In this document: piece by piece, positions 6,285 through 15,354 of the stretch
How positions within the stretch are numbered: position 1 is the stretch's first letter
How the letters are laid out: each line of letters begins with the position of its first letter
From: Clostridium sp. CAG:288
Lineage (GTDB): Bacteria > Bacillota_I > Bacilli_A > RFN20 > CAG-288
Direction: 5' to 3'
Assembly (NCBI GenBank): GCA_000437395.1
Contig: FR898178.1
Location: 1 to 41,769, forward strand
DNA: 41,769 nt
Notes under the pieces: model-generated
Database searches by the model: none
What the model was told of the DNA's origin: nothing
Seen by the model: the letters and a program-made list of their open reading frames with translations, nothing else
Program-made: the position numbers and the translations under genes

Positions 6285-7901
6285 ATGGCAAAAGAAATAA
6301 GATTTTCAAAAGATGCTAGAGTATCAATGCTTAAAGGTGTTGATACACTTGCAGATACTGTAAAAGTTACAATGGGTCCTAAAGGAAGAAACGTAGTATT
6401 AGATAAAGGCTACGGATCACCACTTATTACAAATGATGGCGTCACCATTGCAAGAGAAATAGAATTAAAAGATAAATTTGAAAATATGGGTGCTAAATTA
6501 GTGTACGAAGTTGCAAACAAAACAAACGATTTAGCTGGCGATGGAACAACAACTGCAACAGTACTTGCACAAAGTATGATTCATAAAGGATTTGAATGCG
6601 TTGATAAAGGTGCTAACCCAGTATTTTTAAGAGAAGGTATTGAAAGAGCTGGTAAAGCTGTAGCTGAAAAATTGCTTAACAATTCAAAGAAAGTTGATTC
6701 TGATAGTGATATTGAATCAGTCGCAACAATTTCAAGCTCTTCAGCTGAAATCGGACATATTATTGCTGAAGCAATGAAATTAGTAGGTAAAAATGGCGTT
6801 ATTTCAGTCGATGAAAGTAAAGGATTTGATACCGAACTTCAAGTTGTTAAAGGCCTACAATATGACAAGGGATACATTTCCCCATACATGGTAACAGACC
6901 GTGAAAAAATGGTTGCTGAACTAGAAGATTGCTACGTCTTAGTTACAGACCAAAAAATAACAAACATCCAAGATATTTTAAATGTCTTGCAACAAGTTCT
7001 CGAATCACACAAGCCATTATTAATTATTGCTGACGATATCGAAAATGAAGTTGCATCAACCTTAATTGTTAATAAACTAAGAGGTTCATTCAACGTTGTT
7101 GCTACAAAGGCACCAGAATTCGGTGATAACCAAAAGAACATCTTACAAGATATTGCAATTATGACCGGCGCAACATTCTACTCTAAAGACTTATCCATGG
7201 AATTAAAAGATATGACTATAAACGATTTAGGTAGAGCCAAGAAAGTCACAGTTACAAAAGACAATACAACTTTAATAGATGGTGCTGGTTCAAAAGAAGA
7301 ATTAGATGCCCGTGTTGAAGAATTAAAGAAACAAGCTGATAATTCCACATCTGAATACGACAAGAAGAAATATCTCGAAAGAGTTGCTAAGATGACTGGT
7401 GGTGTTGCTTTAATTAAAGTTGGTGCGTTAACCGAAAGCGAACTTAAAGAAAAGAAATTAAGAATTGAAGATGCACTTAATGCCACAAAAGCCGCTGTAA
7501 GTGAAGGTATTGTTATCGGTGGTGGAGCAGCACTTGTTGAAATATATAAAGACTTGAAGAAGACACTCAAAGATAATAATTCTGATATTCAAAAAGGAAT
7601 AAATGTTGTATTAGAATCCTTGCTTGCCCCATTACATCAGATTGCTGAAAACGCTGGATTTGATGCTGATGAAATTGTTAGCAAGCAAAAAGTCTCGAGA
7701 ACTCACATGGGATTCGATGCCAAAAATGGAACATGGGTCAACATGTTCGATGCTGGTATTGTCGATCCTACAAAGGTTACAAGAAGTGCAATCTTAAACG
7801 CTTCAAGTATATCAGCTTTATTCATCACAACAGAAGCTGCTGTTGCTGATATAAAGGAAGATAAACCAGCAATGCCTAACGGCGCTGATATGTATGATTA
7901 A
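6285..7901 (+). CDS. groEL: Chaperonin GroEL
   Basis: A 14-subunit ATP-driven folding chamber, 538 residues. Seen: N-terminal MAKEIRFSKDARVSML, the ATP-binding D-G-T-T-T-A-T motif near residue 86, T-M-G-P-K-G-R-N-V near 29, I-I-A-D-D-I-E-N-E in the apical domain, and S-E-G-I-V-I-G-G-G-A-A-L near 405. The C-terminus ends PNGADMYD and lacks the common Gly-Gly-Met repeat tail, a variation also found in other bacteria. GGAGG precedes the start. It is controlled with groES by the CIRCE operator. Confidence 0.98.
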   Translation: MAKEIRFSKDARVSMLKGVDTLADTVKVTMGPKGRNVVLDKGYGSPLITNDGVTIAREIELKDKFENMGAKLVYEVANKTNDLAGDGTTTATVLAQSMIHKGFECVDKGANPVFLREGIERAGKAVAEKLLNNSKKVDSDSDIESVATISSSSAEIGHIIAEAMKLVGKNGVISVDESKGFDTELQVVKGLQYDKGYISPYMVTDREKMVAELEDCYVLVTDQKITNIQDILNVLQQVLESHKPLLIIADDIENEVASTLIVNKLRGSFNVVATKAPEFGDNQKNILQDIAIMTGATFYSKDLSMELKDMTINDLGRAKKVTVTKDNTTLIDGAGSKEELDARVEELKKQADNSTSEYDKKKYLERVAKMTGGVALIKVGALTESELKEKKLRIEDALNATKAAVSEGIVIGGGAALVEIYKDLKKTLKDNNSDIQKGINVVLESLLAPLHQIAENAGFDADEIVSKQKVSRTHMGFDAKNGTWVNMFDAGIVDPTKVTRSAILNASSISALFITTEAAVADIKEDKPAMPNGADMYD

Positions 7902-7904
7902 TAA

Positions 7905-7937
7905 AAATGGTGTGATTAATTTCACACCATTTTTTTA
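7905..7937. terminator. Two-way terminator between groEL and udk
   Basis: AATGGTGTGA and TCACACCATT form a perfect stem with a five- to six-base loop, with T-runs on both sides (TTTTTTT on plus, TTTTTATT on minus). It ends the groESL transcript on plus and the udk transcript on minus; the two genes converge here with only 40 bases between their stops. Confidence 0.9.
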
Positions 7938-7941
7938 TACG

Positions 7942-8559
7942 TTATTTGTTATTTATTAAATCTGTCAAGATTTGAGTCAATACGTTAATTGCTTTATTTG
8001 AAACACCATCGTTTGCTAATAAAACATCAGCATAGTTCATTGAAGGGGCTATTACTTCTTCAAACATCGGCTGAACAGTTGCAAAGTATTGTTCTATGAT
8101 ACTTTCATATGTTCTACCTCTTTCGTTATGATCTCTAATGAGTCTTCTTAAGAATCTTCTTTCTCTTGAAGCGTTTATAAAGACATTTAAATCACTTAAA
8201 TGTCTAACTTTATCATCAACTAAAGCCATAATACCTTCAACGATAATTATATCTTTAGGAGAAATAGATTCAGTTTTTTGACTTCTATTGTGAACTGTGA
8301 AATCGTAGACAGGCTTTTCAATTGTTTTCCCTGCTTTTAAATCAGCTAATTGTGATCTTAAAAGTTTCCAATCAAAGGCTTTTGGATGGTCGTAATTGAT
8401 TTTTGCTCTTTCCTCCATTGGAAGATCAGTTAAATCCTTATAGTAATCATCTATAGATAAATGAGTTACTTTATCTACTCCCAACATTTCAATTACCTTT
8501 CTAGTAACAAATGTCTTTCCCGAGGCTGAGCCTCCACCAATTAAAACAATTTTAGGCAT
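7942..8559 (-). CDS. udk: Uridine kinase
   Basis: Phosphorylates uridine and cytidine to UMP and CMP with ATP or GTP in nucleoside salvage. The 205-residue protein has the P-loop GGGSASGKT at residues 8-16, the substrate segment S-I-D-D-Y-Y-K-D near 36, Y-D-H-P-x-A-F-D near 56, the Y-D-F-T-V-H-N-R segment near 86, I-I-V-E-G-I-M-A-L near 105, and the lid R-R-L-I-R-D near 138. The ATG at 8559 follows AGAAGGAG. It is a single-gene unit with its own promoter and terminator. Its proximity to psuG and the MFS transporter suits a nucleoside-salvage neighbourhood. Confidence 0.93.
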   Translation of the reverse strand: MPKIVLIGGGSASGKTFVTRKVIEMLGVDKVTHLSIDDYYKDLTDLPMEERAKINYDHPKAFDWKLLRSQLADLKAGKTIEKPVYDFTVHNRSQKTESISPKDIIIVEGIMALVDDKVRHLSDLNVFINASRERRFLRRLIRDHNERGRTYESIIEQYFATVQPMFEEVIAPSMNYADVLLANDGVSNKAINVLTQILTDLINNK

Positions 8560-8585
8560 TTTAAATATGCTCCTTCTAATCTAAA

Positions 8586-8614
8586 ATTATAATTGAATGG
8601 TTCATGTTAGTCTA
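8586..8614 (-). promoter_or_regulatory. Likely promoter of udk
   Basis: On the minus strand TAGACT (8609-8614) and a perfect TATAAT (8586-8591) are 17 bases apart, 27 bases before the udk start. The -35 is weak. Confidence 0.5.
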
Positions 8615-8698
8615 GTAAATTAATAAAAACCTCAAACTAAATAAAAAAGATTGTTTATCTACAAAATTACTATAGTTTAATTAATGCCTTAAATAAGT

Positions 8699-8704
8699 TA
8701 TAAT
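8699..8704 (+). promoter_or_regulatory. -10 element of the tgt-queA-queH operon
   Basis: A perfect TATAAT on the plus strand, 23 bases before the tgt ATG. A TTTAAT sits 17 bases upstream as a poor -35. The leader is only about 15-20 bases, too short for a preQ1 riboswitch. Confidence 0.45.
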
Positions 8705-8727
8705 ATGCACTGATAAAAGGATATATT

Positions 8728-9858
8728 ATGAGCAGCAAAAACATTGAAATTGAAATATTACACAAAGATAAAAATTGTAATGCCCGATATGGTTTACTTA
8801 AAACTCCTCATGGAACAGTTGAATTACCTATGTTCATGCCAGTCGGAACGTTAGCTACTGTTAAATCTCTCTCTCCAAAAGAACTAAGAGAAATACACAG
8901 TGGCGTTGTATTAGCAAATACATACCATTTAGCCCTAAGGCCTGGTGCTGATATTGTCCAAGAAGCTGGTGGCGTTCAAAAATTTATGAACTATGATGGG
9001 CCAATGCTAACTGATAGTGGCGGATTCCAAGTTTTTTCTTTAGCTAAAAATAGAGACATAAAAGAAGAAGGAGTTACGTTTAGAAACCACCTTAATGGCG
9101 CTAAATTATTTTTCTCACCAGAAAAAGTTATGGAAATTGAAGCAAAAATCGGTGCTGATATCATCATGTGTTTAGATGAATGCGCTCCTTATCCAGTAAC
9201 TAAAGAATACATGGTAAATAGTGTTGAACGTACACTTAGATGGGCAAAACGTTGTCAATTAGCTAAAAAAAGAGAAAATCAAGCTTTATTTGGCATTGTA
9301 CAAGGCGGAGATTTTGCCGACATGCGTCAATATTGTGCTGAAGAGCTCGTAAAAATGAATTTTGATGGCTATTCAATTGGTGGAACATCTATCGGTGAAC
9401 CAAAAGAGGTTGAATATAGAATGGTTTCTTATGCTGTTCCTTTCTTACCTGAAGATAAACCTAGATATCTCATGGGTGTCGGATCGATAGACATGATTTT
9501 TGATGGTATTCGCAAAGGTGTAGATATGTTTGACTGCGTATTGCCTACTAGAATTGCTAGACACGGAACTCTTATGACTTCAACTGGAAGGATTAACATA
9601 AAAAACAAAAAATACGAAAGAGACTTTACACCACTTGATCCAGAATGCGATTGTTATTGTTGCCAAAACTTTACAAGAGCATATTTGCATCACTTAATGA
9701 AGTGCGATGAAATATTGGGTAAAAGACTTTGCTCAATTCACAATTTAAGATTCTTAATTAGATTAATGGAAAAAGCAAGAGAAGCTATCAAGGAAGATAG
9801 ATTCTTAGAGTTCGAAGCAGAAACCATGGCTAAATTTGGATCAGATAGAGGTTTTTAA
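8728..9858 (+). CDS. tgt: tRNA-guanine transglycosylase
   Basis: Exchanges G34 of tRNAs with GUN anticodons (Asp, Asn, His, Tyr) for preQ1. The 376-residue protein shows M-F-M-P-V-G-T near residue 32, the catalytic-site L-T-D-S-G-G-F-Q-V-F-S-L near 90, G-I-V-Q-G-G near 190, G-G-T-S-I-G-E, the nucleophile-bearing F-D-C-V-L-P-T-R near 270, and the zinc site C-D-C-Y-C-C near 307 followed by AYLHHL. AAAGG lies 7 bases before the ATG. First gene of the three-gene queuosine operon; its stop is one base before the queA start. Confidence 0.97.
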   Translation: MSSKNIEIEILHKDKNCNARYGLLKTPHGTVELPMFMPVGTLATVKSLSPKELREIHSGVVLANTYHLALRPGADIVQEAGGVQKFMNYDGPMLTDSGGFQVFSLAKNRDIKEEGVTFRNHLNGAKLFFSPEKVMEIEAKIGADIIMCLDECAPYPVTKEYMVNSVERTLRWAKRCQLAKKRENQALFGIVQGGDFADMRQYCAEELVKMNFDGYSIGGTSIGEPKEVEYRMVSYAVPFLPEDKPRYLMGVGSIDMIFDGIRKGVDMFDCVLPTRIARHGTLMTSTGRINIKNKKYERDFTPLDPECDCYCCQNFTRAYLHHLMKCDEILGKRLCSIHNLRFLIRLMEKAREAIKEDRFLEFEAETMAKFGSDRGF

Positions 9859-9859
9859 T

Positions 9860-10933
9860 ATGAATGAAAATTTTGATTTTGACGTATATGATTTAAATTC
9901 TTATGACTACTACTTGCCAGAAGAATTAATAGCTCAATCTCCAGCTGAAAAAAGAGATCAATCAAGACTATTAACACTTGATTTATCAAACGGAAAATAT
10001 AAAGACGAACACTTTTTCGATATAGTTAAATATCTTAGACCTGGTGATGTCTTGGTAAGAAATAATACTAAAGTTATTCCAGCTAGATTATTTGGAATTA
10101 AAGAAGGCACAGGTGCACACATCGAAGTTCTTCTTTTACATCCAATCGAAGGTGAAAAAGATGTTTGGGAAGCATTAGTTGGAAACGCTAAAGCTTATAA
10201 GGTTGGAACCGTTGTCGATTTTGGACCAAACGCTGAATTAAAAGCCGAATGTGTGAAAGAACTTGAAGAAGGATTAAGACACATCAAATTCAGCTATGAA
10301 GGTATATTCTATGAAGTCTTAGATAAGCTTGGCAAAATGCCTTTGCCACCTTATATTCACAATCAAAGCGCACCAAATGATAGATACCAAACTGTATATG
10401 CACAAATAGAGGGCTCTGCTGCAGCTCCAACAGCTGGTTTTCATTTTACTGATGAGCTATTTGAAAAAGTTAAAGCTATGGGAGTAGAAGTTGTTGATGT
10501 AACACTTCACATTGGATTAGGAACATTTAGACCAGTTAAGGTAAATAACATTCTTGAACACAATATGCATAGCGAATATTATATGATGTCCAAAGAAGCA
10601 GCTGATGCTTTAAATAAAGCTAAAGCTGAAGGAAGAAGAATCATAGCAGTAGGAACAACATCAACAAGAACAATTGAGAGTGTTATGGATAAATATGGAA
10701 AATTTAAAGAATGTCATGGAGACACTAAATTATTCATTTATCCTGGTTACAAATTTAAAGCAGTTAACGCCTTAATAACCAATTTCCATCTTCCTAAAAG
10801 CACACTTGTTATGCTCGTTAGCGCATTAGCTGGAAGAGATAACGTATTAAATGCCTATAAGCATGCTGTTGAAGAAAAATATAGATTCTTCTCTTTTGGA
10901 GATGCAATGTTTATCTATGACGGAACAAAATAA
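9860..10933 (+). CDS. queA: S-adenosylmethionine:tRNA ribosyltransferase-isomerase
   Basis: Transfers and isomerises the ribosyl part of SAM onto preQ1 in tRNA, giving epoxyqueuosine. The 357-residue protein has the family opening D-Y-Y-L-P-E-E-L-I-A-Q, R-D-Q-S-R-L-L, the N-N-T-K-V-I-P-A-R-L-F-G segment, G-S-A-A-A-P-T-A-G-F-H-F near 190, H-I-G-L-G-T-F-R-P-V, and C-terminal L-I-T-N-F-H-L-P-K-S-T-L. The ATG at 9860 is preferred because AGAGG lies 9 bases before it; a TTG start at 9836 would overlap tgt without a ribosome site. queH begins within its last 17 bases. Confidence 0.97.
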   Translation: MNENFDFDVYDLNSYDYYLPEELIAQSPAEKRDQSRLLTLDLSNGKYKDEHFFDIVKYLRPGDVLVRNNTKVIPARLFGIKEGTGAHIEVLLLHPIEGEKDVWEALVGNAKAYKVGTVVDFGPNAELKAECVKELEEGLRHIKFSYEGIFYEVLDKLGKMPLPPYIHNQSAPNDRYQTVYAQIEGSAAAPTAGFHFTDELFEKVKAMGVEVVDVTLHIGLGTFRPVKVNNILEHNMHSEYYMMSKEAADALNKAKAEGRRIIAVGTTSTRTIESVMDKYGKFKECHGDTKLFIYPGYKFKAVNALITNFHLPKSTLVMLVSALAGRDNVLNAYKHAVEEKYRFFSFGDAMFIYDGTK

Positions 10934-11573
10934 AAACTACAATTTAGAATATAAAAATATAGTTAAAGAAATTGATAATAAAGGAATTAAACCAAAGCTT
11001 TTTTTACACGCTTGTTGTGGACCATGTTTAACTTATCCACTAACGGAACTTGTTAATCATTTTGATGTTACTGTTGGATATATAAATCAAAATATTTATC
11101 CCAAAGAAGAATATGATCGACGTGAAGAAACATTAAGAAGATTTGTTAAAGAATTCAACGAAGAAAACAACCTAAATGTTGAAGTAATATCATTACCATA
11201 CGATTATGATAGTTTTTTCCCTCTAATAGAAAAATATGGACCTATAAGAGAAGGTTTGGAGCGTTGTACATTCTGCCATTGGTATAGAATGAACAAAGCA
11301 TACAAATATGCAAACGACAATCATTATGAATATTTTGCTACTGTAATGACAGTATCTAGCAAAAAGCCATCAGCCATATTAAATGAAATAGGAATAAGTT
11401 TAAATAAAGAGTATACAAATACAAAATTCTTAGTCTCTGATTTCAAAAAAGAAGATGGTCAATTAAAAGGAATAAGAATAGCAAAAGCTCATAACATGTA
11501 TAGACAAGACTATTGTGGGTGTTCTTATTCACTTGAAGCAAGAAAAAATTATTTAAAAGAAAAGAAGTTATAG
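10917..11573 (+). CDS. queH: Epoxyqueuosine reductase QueH
   Basis: Reduces epoxyqueuosine to queuosine in tRNA, the last step; QueH is the cobalamin-independent alternative to QueG. The 218-residue protein (COG1636/DUF208) has the Cys motifs of the family: H-A-C-C-G-P-C near residue 36, E-R-C-T-F-C-H-W-Y-R-M near 117, and Y-C-G-C-S-Y-S near 200, which would hold the iron-sulfur cluster and second metal. S-S-K-K-P and the F-K-K-E-D-G segment are also typical. The ATG at 10917 overlaps queA by 17 bases; GGAG is 15 bases away, so coupling with queA probably helps. Its stop codon lies inside the terminator stem. Confidence 0.94.
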   Translation: MTEQNKNYNLEYKNIVKEIDNKGIKPKLFLHACCGPCLTYPLTELVNHFDVTVGYINQNIYPKEEYDRREETLRRFVKEFNEENNLNVEVISLPYDYDSFFPLIEKYGPIREGLERCTFCHWYRMNKAYKYANDNHYEYFATVMTVSSKKPSAILNEIGISLNKEYTNTKFLVSDFKKEDGQLKGIRIAKAHNMYRQDYCGCSYSLEARKNYLKEKKL

Positions 11574-11601
11574 ATTTTAAAGTCTATAACTTCTATTTTT
11601 A
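11564..11601. terminator. Two-way terminator between queH and the P-type ATPase gene
   Basis: GAAGTTATAGA (11564-11574) pairs perfectly with TCTATAACTTC (11583-11593). TATTTTTATTT follows on plus and TTTTCTTTT on minus. It contains the queH stop codon and sits directly after the ATPase stop, so both converging transcripts end here. Confidence 0.88.
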
Positions 11602-14481
11602 TTTGGTTATTTTTCCATTTGCATCTTCTTTAACCTCTGGAACACCTTTTCCAATTAGCAATCTGTCTGAAATCCAATTCAAACAATAACTAATAGGTCC
11701 AAACGAGGCACAAAGAACAATTAAAGATAGCCATTGTATTTTATTTAAATCAGTATATGAAATACCTGTAAAGTTATATGGAACCATAAATATTCCGATA
11801 ACAGCACAAACAAGCATTGAAATAAATAGTGTTAAACGATAAGCGTTAAATGGTTTACACAAATGATATAACATAACTAGCGAAGCAACAATTAATGCAA
11901 TAATAGCAAATGATTTTACTTCGTTTGTGAATACTTGTTCAACTGAACTTGTTGCTCCTAATTCAAAGAAGTCTAAGTAGCTTAACATTCCTGTAATCAA
12001 AACAGCAAATAACATCAAAATTGTTCCAGGTAAAGCCTTCATGATAACAGTCTTAAGGAATTTACCTTTTATTTGACTCTTATTAGGTTGAATAGCTAAT
12101 AAAGTAGATGGAATACCGATTCCACACACTTCCATAACAATTAAATTCTTTGGGCTGAAAGGATACGATATTGATGATTTAAAGAACAAGTTAACAATAA
12201 TAATTGATAGTGACAAAATAATGGTAAAGAAAGTTTTCATTAAGAATAGTGATGACGATCTTTGCACGTTATTTACGACTCTTCTACCTTCTTCTACTAC
12301 TTTTGGCATTGAAGCAAAGTTAGAATCCAATAAAACTAAGTGAGCAACATTCTTTGTTGCTTCAGAACCACCTGACATTGCAATAGAACAATCGGCGTTC
12401 TTCATTGCTAAAATATCATTGACGCCATCACCAGTCATTGCAACTACTTTTTGTCTATTCTTTAACGATTTAACTAAAGCTGCTTTTTGTTCAGGAGTTA
12501 CACGACCAAATACTGTATATTTATCAGCTAACTCTTCGATTTCTTGAATTGAAATACCTTCTAGTGAAATATATTTATCAGCGTTTTCAACTCCACAAGA
12601 TTTTGCAATTTCACTTGCTGTTAATGGATTATCACCTGAAATAATCTTAATTTCTACACCGTTATCTCTGAACCACTTTATAGTATCTGGAGCTTCTTTT
12701 CTAATGTGATCAGCTAAGATAAATAAAGCGACAGGAGAGATGACTCCTTTTAATTTTTCATCTTTGATTGTAGCATTAGAATGAGCTAACATTAAGACTC
12801 TATAACCTCTAGCTTGTTTACTAGAAATAAGCGATTCAAGAACAGGCTCCATTTCTTTAAGAATAAATTCTGGAGCTCCTAAAATAAATGTTCCTTCATT
12901 TTCAAAAGAAATAGCTGAATATTTTCTTGAACTACTAAAAGGTATCTTAGCTTCTAATTTGTAGTCTGTATTAAATTTAAATCTTTGTTGTAATGCTATA
13001 GAAGTTTGGTTGTTATCGCTCATATTTCCTAAATATGCACCCATAACTTTATTAATATCATAACTGTTTTTTAAAATAACTACTTCTTCAACATTCATAG
13101 TTCCATCAGTTAATGTACCTGTCTTATCTAAGCAAAGAACATTAGCTCTAGCTAGCATTTCAATACAATATAATTCTTTAACTGAAGTATTATATTTCGA
13201 AAGTGAAACAACACCCATTGCCAATGCTACAGAAGTTAATAAGAACATTCCAGCTGGAATCATACCAACAATAGAGCCAGCTGTCGGTGCTACTGCATCT
13301 TTAATTTTATCCAAAACATTTAATGCATCAGAAGCTCTATAGTTGTTATAGAACATAATTGCACCAATAGGAACAATTATTACCGATATAACTAAAATAA
13401 TGTTATTAAGCGATTTAATAAGCTCTGATTTAGGCTTTGTGTATCTTTTTGCCTGAGATTGTAATGTCATTGCATAGCTTTGTTCACCTATTTTATCTAC
13501 TTGACATGTACATTGGCCACTAACAACAAATGAACCAGCATAGACAACATCACCAACATGTTTTTTTACTGGTAAAGATTCACCTGTTAACATAGCTTCA
13601 TTAACTTCAATTGTTCCATCTTTAACAATGGCATCAGCAGATATTTGATTTCCGTTTGTAAGCACGACTAAATCATCTAATACAATTTCATCAGTATTTA
13701 TAGAGACAGCTGCACCATCTCTAATTACAATTGCTGTAGGTGCTGTAACAAGTCTTAATTTATCAATAGTTTTTTTAGCTCTAATTTCTTGAAATATACC
13801 AATAGACATATTTGCAATCATAATTGCCATAAAAAGTAAATCAGTATAAGATCCAACAAGCAATAAAGCTATACCGATAAATGTTAATAACATATTAAAG
13901 AAAGTAAATACGTTATCACATATAATTTTCCAATAAGGTTTCGTATAATTTTTATTTGTAATATTGGTTAATCCATCTTTTTTTCTTTGTTCAACTTGAG
14001 ATGAAGTTAAACCTTGAGATAAGAGCGGAGAAAATCTAACAATATTTAAAGGAATATTCTTTGCTACTTTCTTTTTATTACTCTTCTTTTTTGTATCACG
14101 CTTCAAAACACTTATTTCAATAGTTTCATCATCAGCTAGCATCATTTGACTTTCAGCATACTGCTTAACGTCTTTAACATTATTTTCTTCATCTGAAATT
14201 TTATCTGATTGAGGTTTTGCAGCAGCAGGAACAGAAGACTTAACTTCTTTCTTTTGTTTTTTATTTGCATTAACAACTTTAAGCTCATCTGTAGAAGTGC
14301 TTCCTAAAGAGACCTCTTGTTCATTCTTGCTTTCTTCAATAATTGGTTCAATAGATTTCTTTGTTATTTTTCTTTTTCTAACCAGCTTTTTTTCTTCTGA
14401 ATCTACTGCTACTTCTTGAACATCAGTAATTGTTGGTTCTTCAATTTGCTTTGATGAAGTCTTTTTTCCATTATTTGCCAT
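11599..14481 (-). CDS. Cation-transporting P-type ATPase (Exp7/CtpE-like) with long charged N-terminal tail
   Basis: An ATP-driven membrane cation pump, 960 residues. Core motifs: T-G-E-S at about 299-302 (actuator), transmembrane G-M-I-P-A-G-M at about 406-412 (ion path; I-P-[AS]-G-M rather than P-E-G-L), the phosphorylation site C-L-D-K-T-G-T-L-T with Asp452, I-S-G-D-N-P near 615, and T-G-D-G-V-N-D near 683. About ten membrane helices, the last six after residue 735. Residues 1-150 are a non-conserved, Lys/Glu/Ser-rich, probably disordered tail ahead of the normal start of the fold. Ion specificity (calcium, manganese or other) cannot be read. AAGGAG precedes the ATG; it follows rsmI by 9 bases and ends the ricT operon. 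Confidence 0.9.
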   Translation of the reverse strand: MANNGKKTSSKQIEEPTITDVQEVAVDSEEKKLVRKRKITKKSIEPIIEESKNEQEVSLGSTSTDELKVVNANKKQKKEVKSSVPAAAKPQSDKISDEENNVKDVKQYAESQMMLADDETIEISVLKRDTKKKSNKKKVAKNIPLNIVRFSPLLSQGLTSSQVEQRKKDGLTNITNKNYTKPYWKIICDNVFTFFNMLLTFIGIALLLVGSYTDLLFMAIMIANMSIGIFQEIRAKKTIDKLRLVTAPTAIVIRDGAAVSINTDEIVLDDLVVLTNGNQISADAIVKDGTIEVNEAMLTGESLPVKKHVGDVVYAGSFVVSGQCTCQVDKIGEQSYAMTLQSQAKRYTKPKSELIKSLNNIILVISVIIVPIGAIMFYNNYRASDALNVLDKIKDAVAPTAGSIVGMIPAGMFLLTSVALAMGVVSLSKYNTSVKELYCIEMLARANVLCLDKTGTLTDGTMNVEEVVILKNSYDINKVMGAYLGNMSDNNQTSIALQQRFKFNTDYKLEAKIPFSSSRKYSAISFENEGTFILGAPEFILKEMEPVLESLISSKQARGYRVLMLAHSNATIKDEKLKGVISPVALFILADHIRKEAPDTIKWFRDNGVEIKIISGDNPLTASEIAKSCGVENADKYISLEGISIQEIEELADKYTVFGRVTPEQKAALVKSLKNRQKVVAMTGDGVNDILAMKNADCSIAMSGGSEATKNVAHLVLLDSNFASMPKVVEEGRRVVNNVQRSSSLFLMKTFFTIILSLSIIIVNLFFKSSISYPFSPKNLIVMEVCGIGIPSTLLAIQPNKSQIKGKFLKTVIMKALPGTILMLFAVLITGMLSYLDFFELGATSSVEQVFTNEVKSFAIIALIVASLVMLYHLCKPFNAYRLTLFISMLVCAVIGIFMVPYNFTGISYTDLNKIQWLSLIVLCASFGPISYCLNWISDRLLIGKGVPEVKEDANGKITK

Positions 14482-14490
14482 ATGTTCTCC

Positions 14491-15354
14491 TTATATCTTT
14501 TTTGCTATGTTATAAACATAATTTTTTCTTAAGTTTAATTCGTCGCTAACAATTCCAACAGATTCCTTTAAAGAATATCCTTTTTCTAAATATTCTTTAA
14601 TGTATTCAATTATCTTATCGTCATCTGTATCTGATTCGATATTTTTAGCACCTTCAACAATAATTACAAATTCACCGCGTTTAGCATCTTCAGGAAAATC
14701 AATCATATCGCCTAAAGTTCCACGAAGATATTCTTCATGAATCTTAGTTAATTCTCTAGAAATGACCACTCTTCTTTCAGCACCAAAAGCTTCAAACATA
14801 GAGGACAAAGTTTTATCTATTCTATGAGGAGATTCATAAAAAATTAAAGTTTCTTTTCTTTCTTTAAGATTTTTTAAAAAATCTTTTCTAACATTTTCTT
14901 TTACTGGTAAAAAGCCATAAAATGAAAAATCAGATGTATCAAATCCACTAGTAATTAAAGCTTGAACAAAAGCACTTGGTCCCAAAACAGCTGTTACTGG
15001 TATATTCTCTTCGATTGCCATTGAGCATAAAATTGCTCCAGGATCAGAAATTCCAGGATTACCTGCATCAGAAACAAATGCAACTGAAACTCCTTCAGTA
15101 AGCATTGCGTTTATTATTTTCTTTCCTTCTTCTTTTTCTTTTTGGGAATAGCAACTGACTAGTTTTTTATTTTCTATTCCTAAATTTTTTAGTAAGAAAG
15201 AAGTATTACGTGTATCTTCAGAAGCGATTAAATCAACAGACTTTAAAACTTCGACTGCTCTTTGAGAGATATCTTTTAGATTTCCGATTGGTGTACCAAC
15301 TAAATATAGTACTGGTGATTTTTCATTACTGAATGGTTTATTTCTTTTTAACAT
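14491..15354 (-). CDS. rsmI: 16S rRNA 2'-O-ribose C1402 methyltransferase RsmI
   Basis: SAM-dependent methylation of C1402 in the ribosomal decoding centre. The protein has the tetrapyrrole-methylase-fold signature: L-Y-L-V-G-T-P-I-G-N-L-K-D-I near residue 17, S-E-D-T-R-N-T near 48, S-D-A-G-N-P-G-I-S-D-P-G near 95, G-P-S-A-F, the F-Y-G-F-L-P segment near 145, and Y-E-S-P-H-R. I choose the ATG at 15354 (MLKRNKPF), about 287 residues, with AGGTAAAG upstream; a TTG start at 15375 would add seven residues. It overlaps the end of ricT by 17 bases. Confidence 0.94.
   Translation of the reverse strand: MLKRNKPFSNEKSPVLYLVGTPIGNLKDISQRAVEVLKSVDLIASEDTRNTSFLLKNLGIENKKLVSCYSQKEKEEGKKIINAMLTEGVSVAFVSDAGNPGISDPGAILCSMAIEENIPVTAVLGPSAFVQALITSGFDTSDFSFYGFLPVKENVRKDFLKNLKERKETLIFYESPHRIDKTLSSMFEAFGAERRVVISRELTKIHEEYLRGTLGDMIDFPEDAKRGEFVIIVEGAKNIESDTDDDKIIEYIKEYLEKGYSLKESVGIVSDELNLRKNYVYNIAKKI

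Noticed and set aside
6932..7570. Minus-strand open frames inside groEL
   Set aside because: They are antisense shadows of a strongly conserved gene and have no ribosome sites.
8560..8727. preQ1 riboswitch upstream of tgt
   Set aside because: The leader after the TATAAT is only about 15-20 bases and no C-rich preQ1 aptamer pattern is visible in the gap.
13250..13265. Missing Glu in the P-E-G-L motif of the P-type ATPase (reads I-P-A-G-M) as a sign of a dead pump
   Set aside because: From memory, I-P-[AS]-G-M is usual in Exp7-like members, and the phosphorylation, T-G-E-S and G-D-G-V-N-D motifs are intact.
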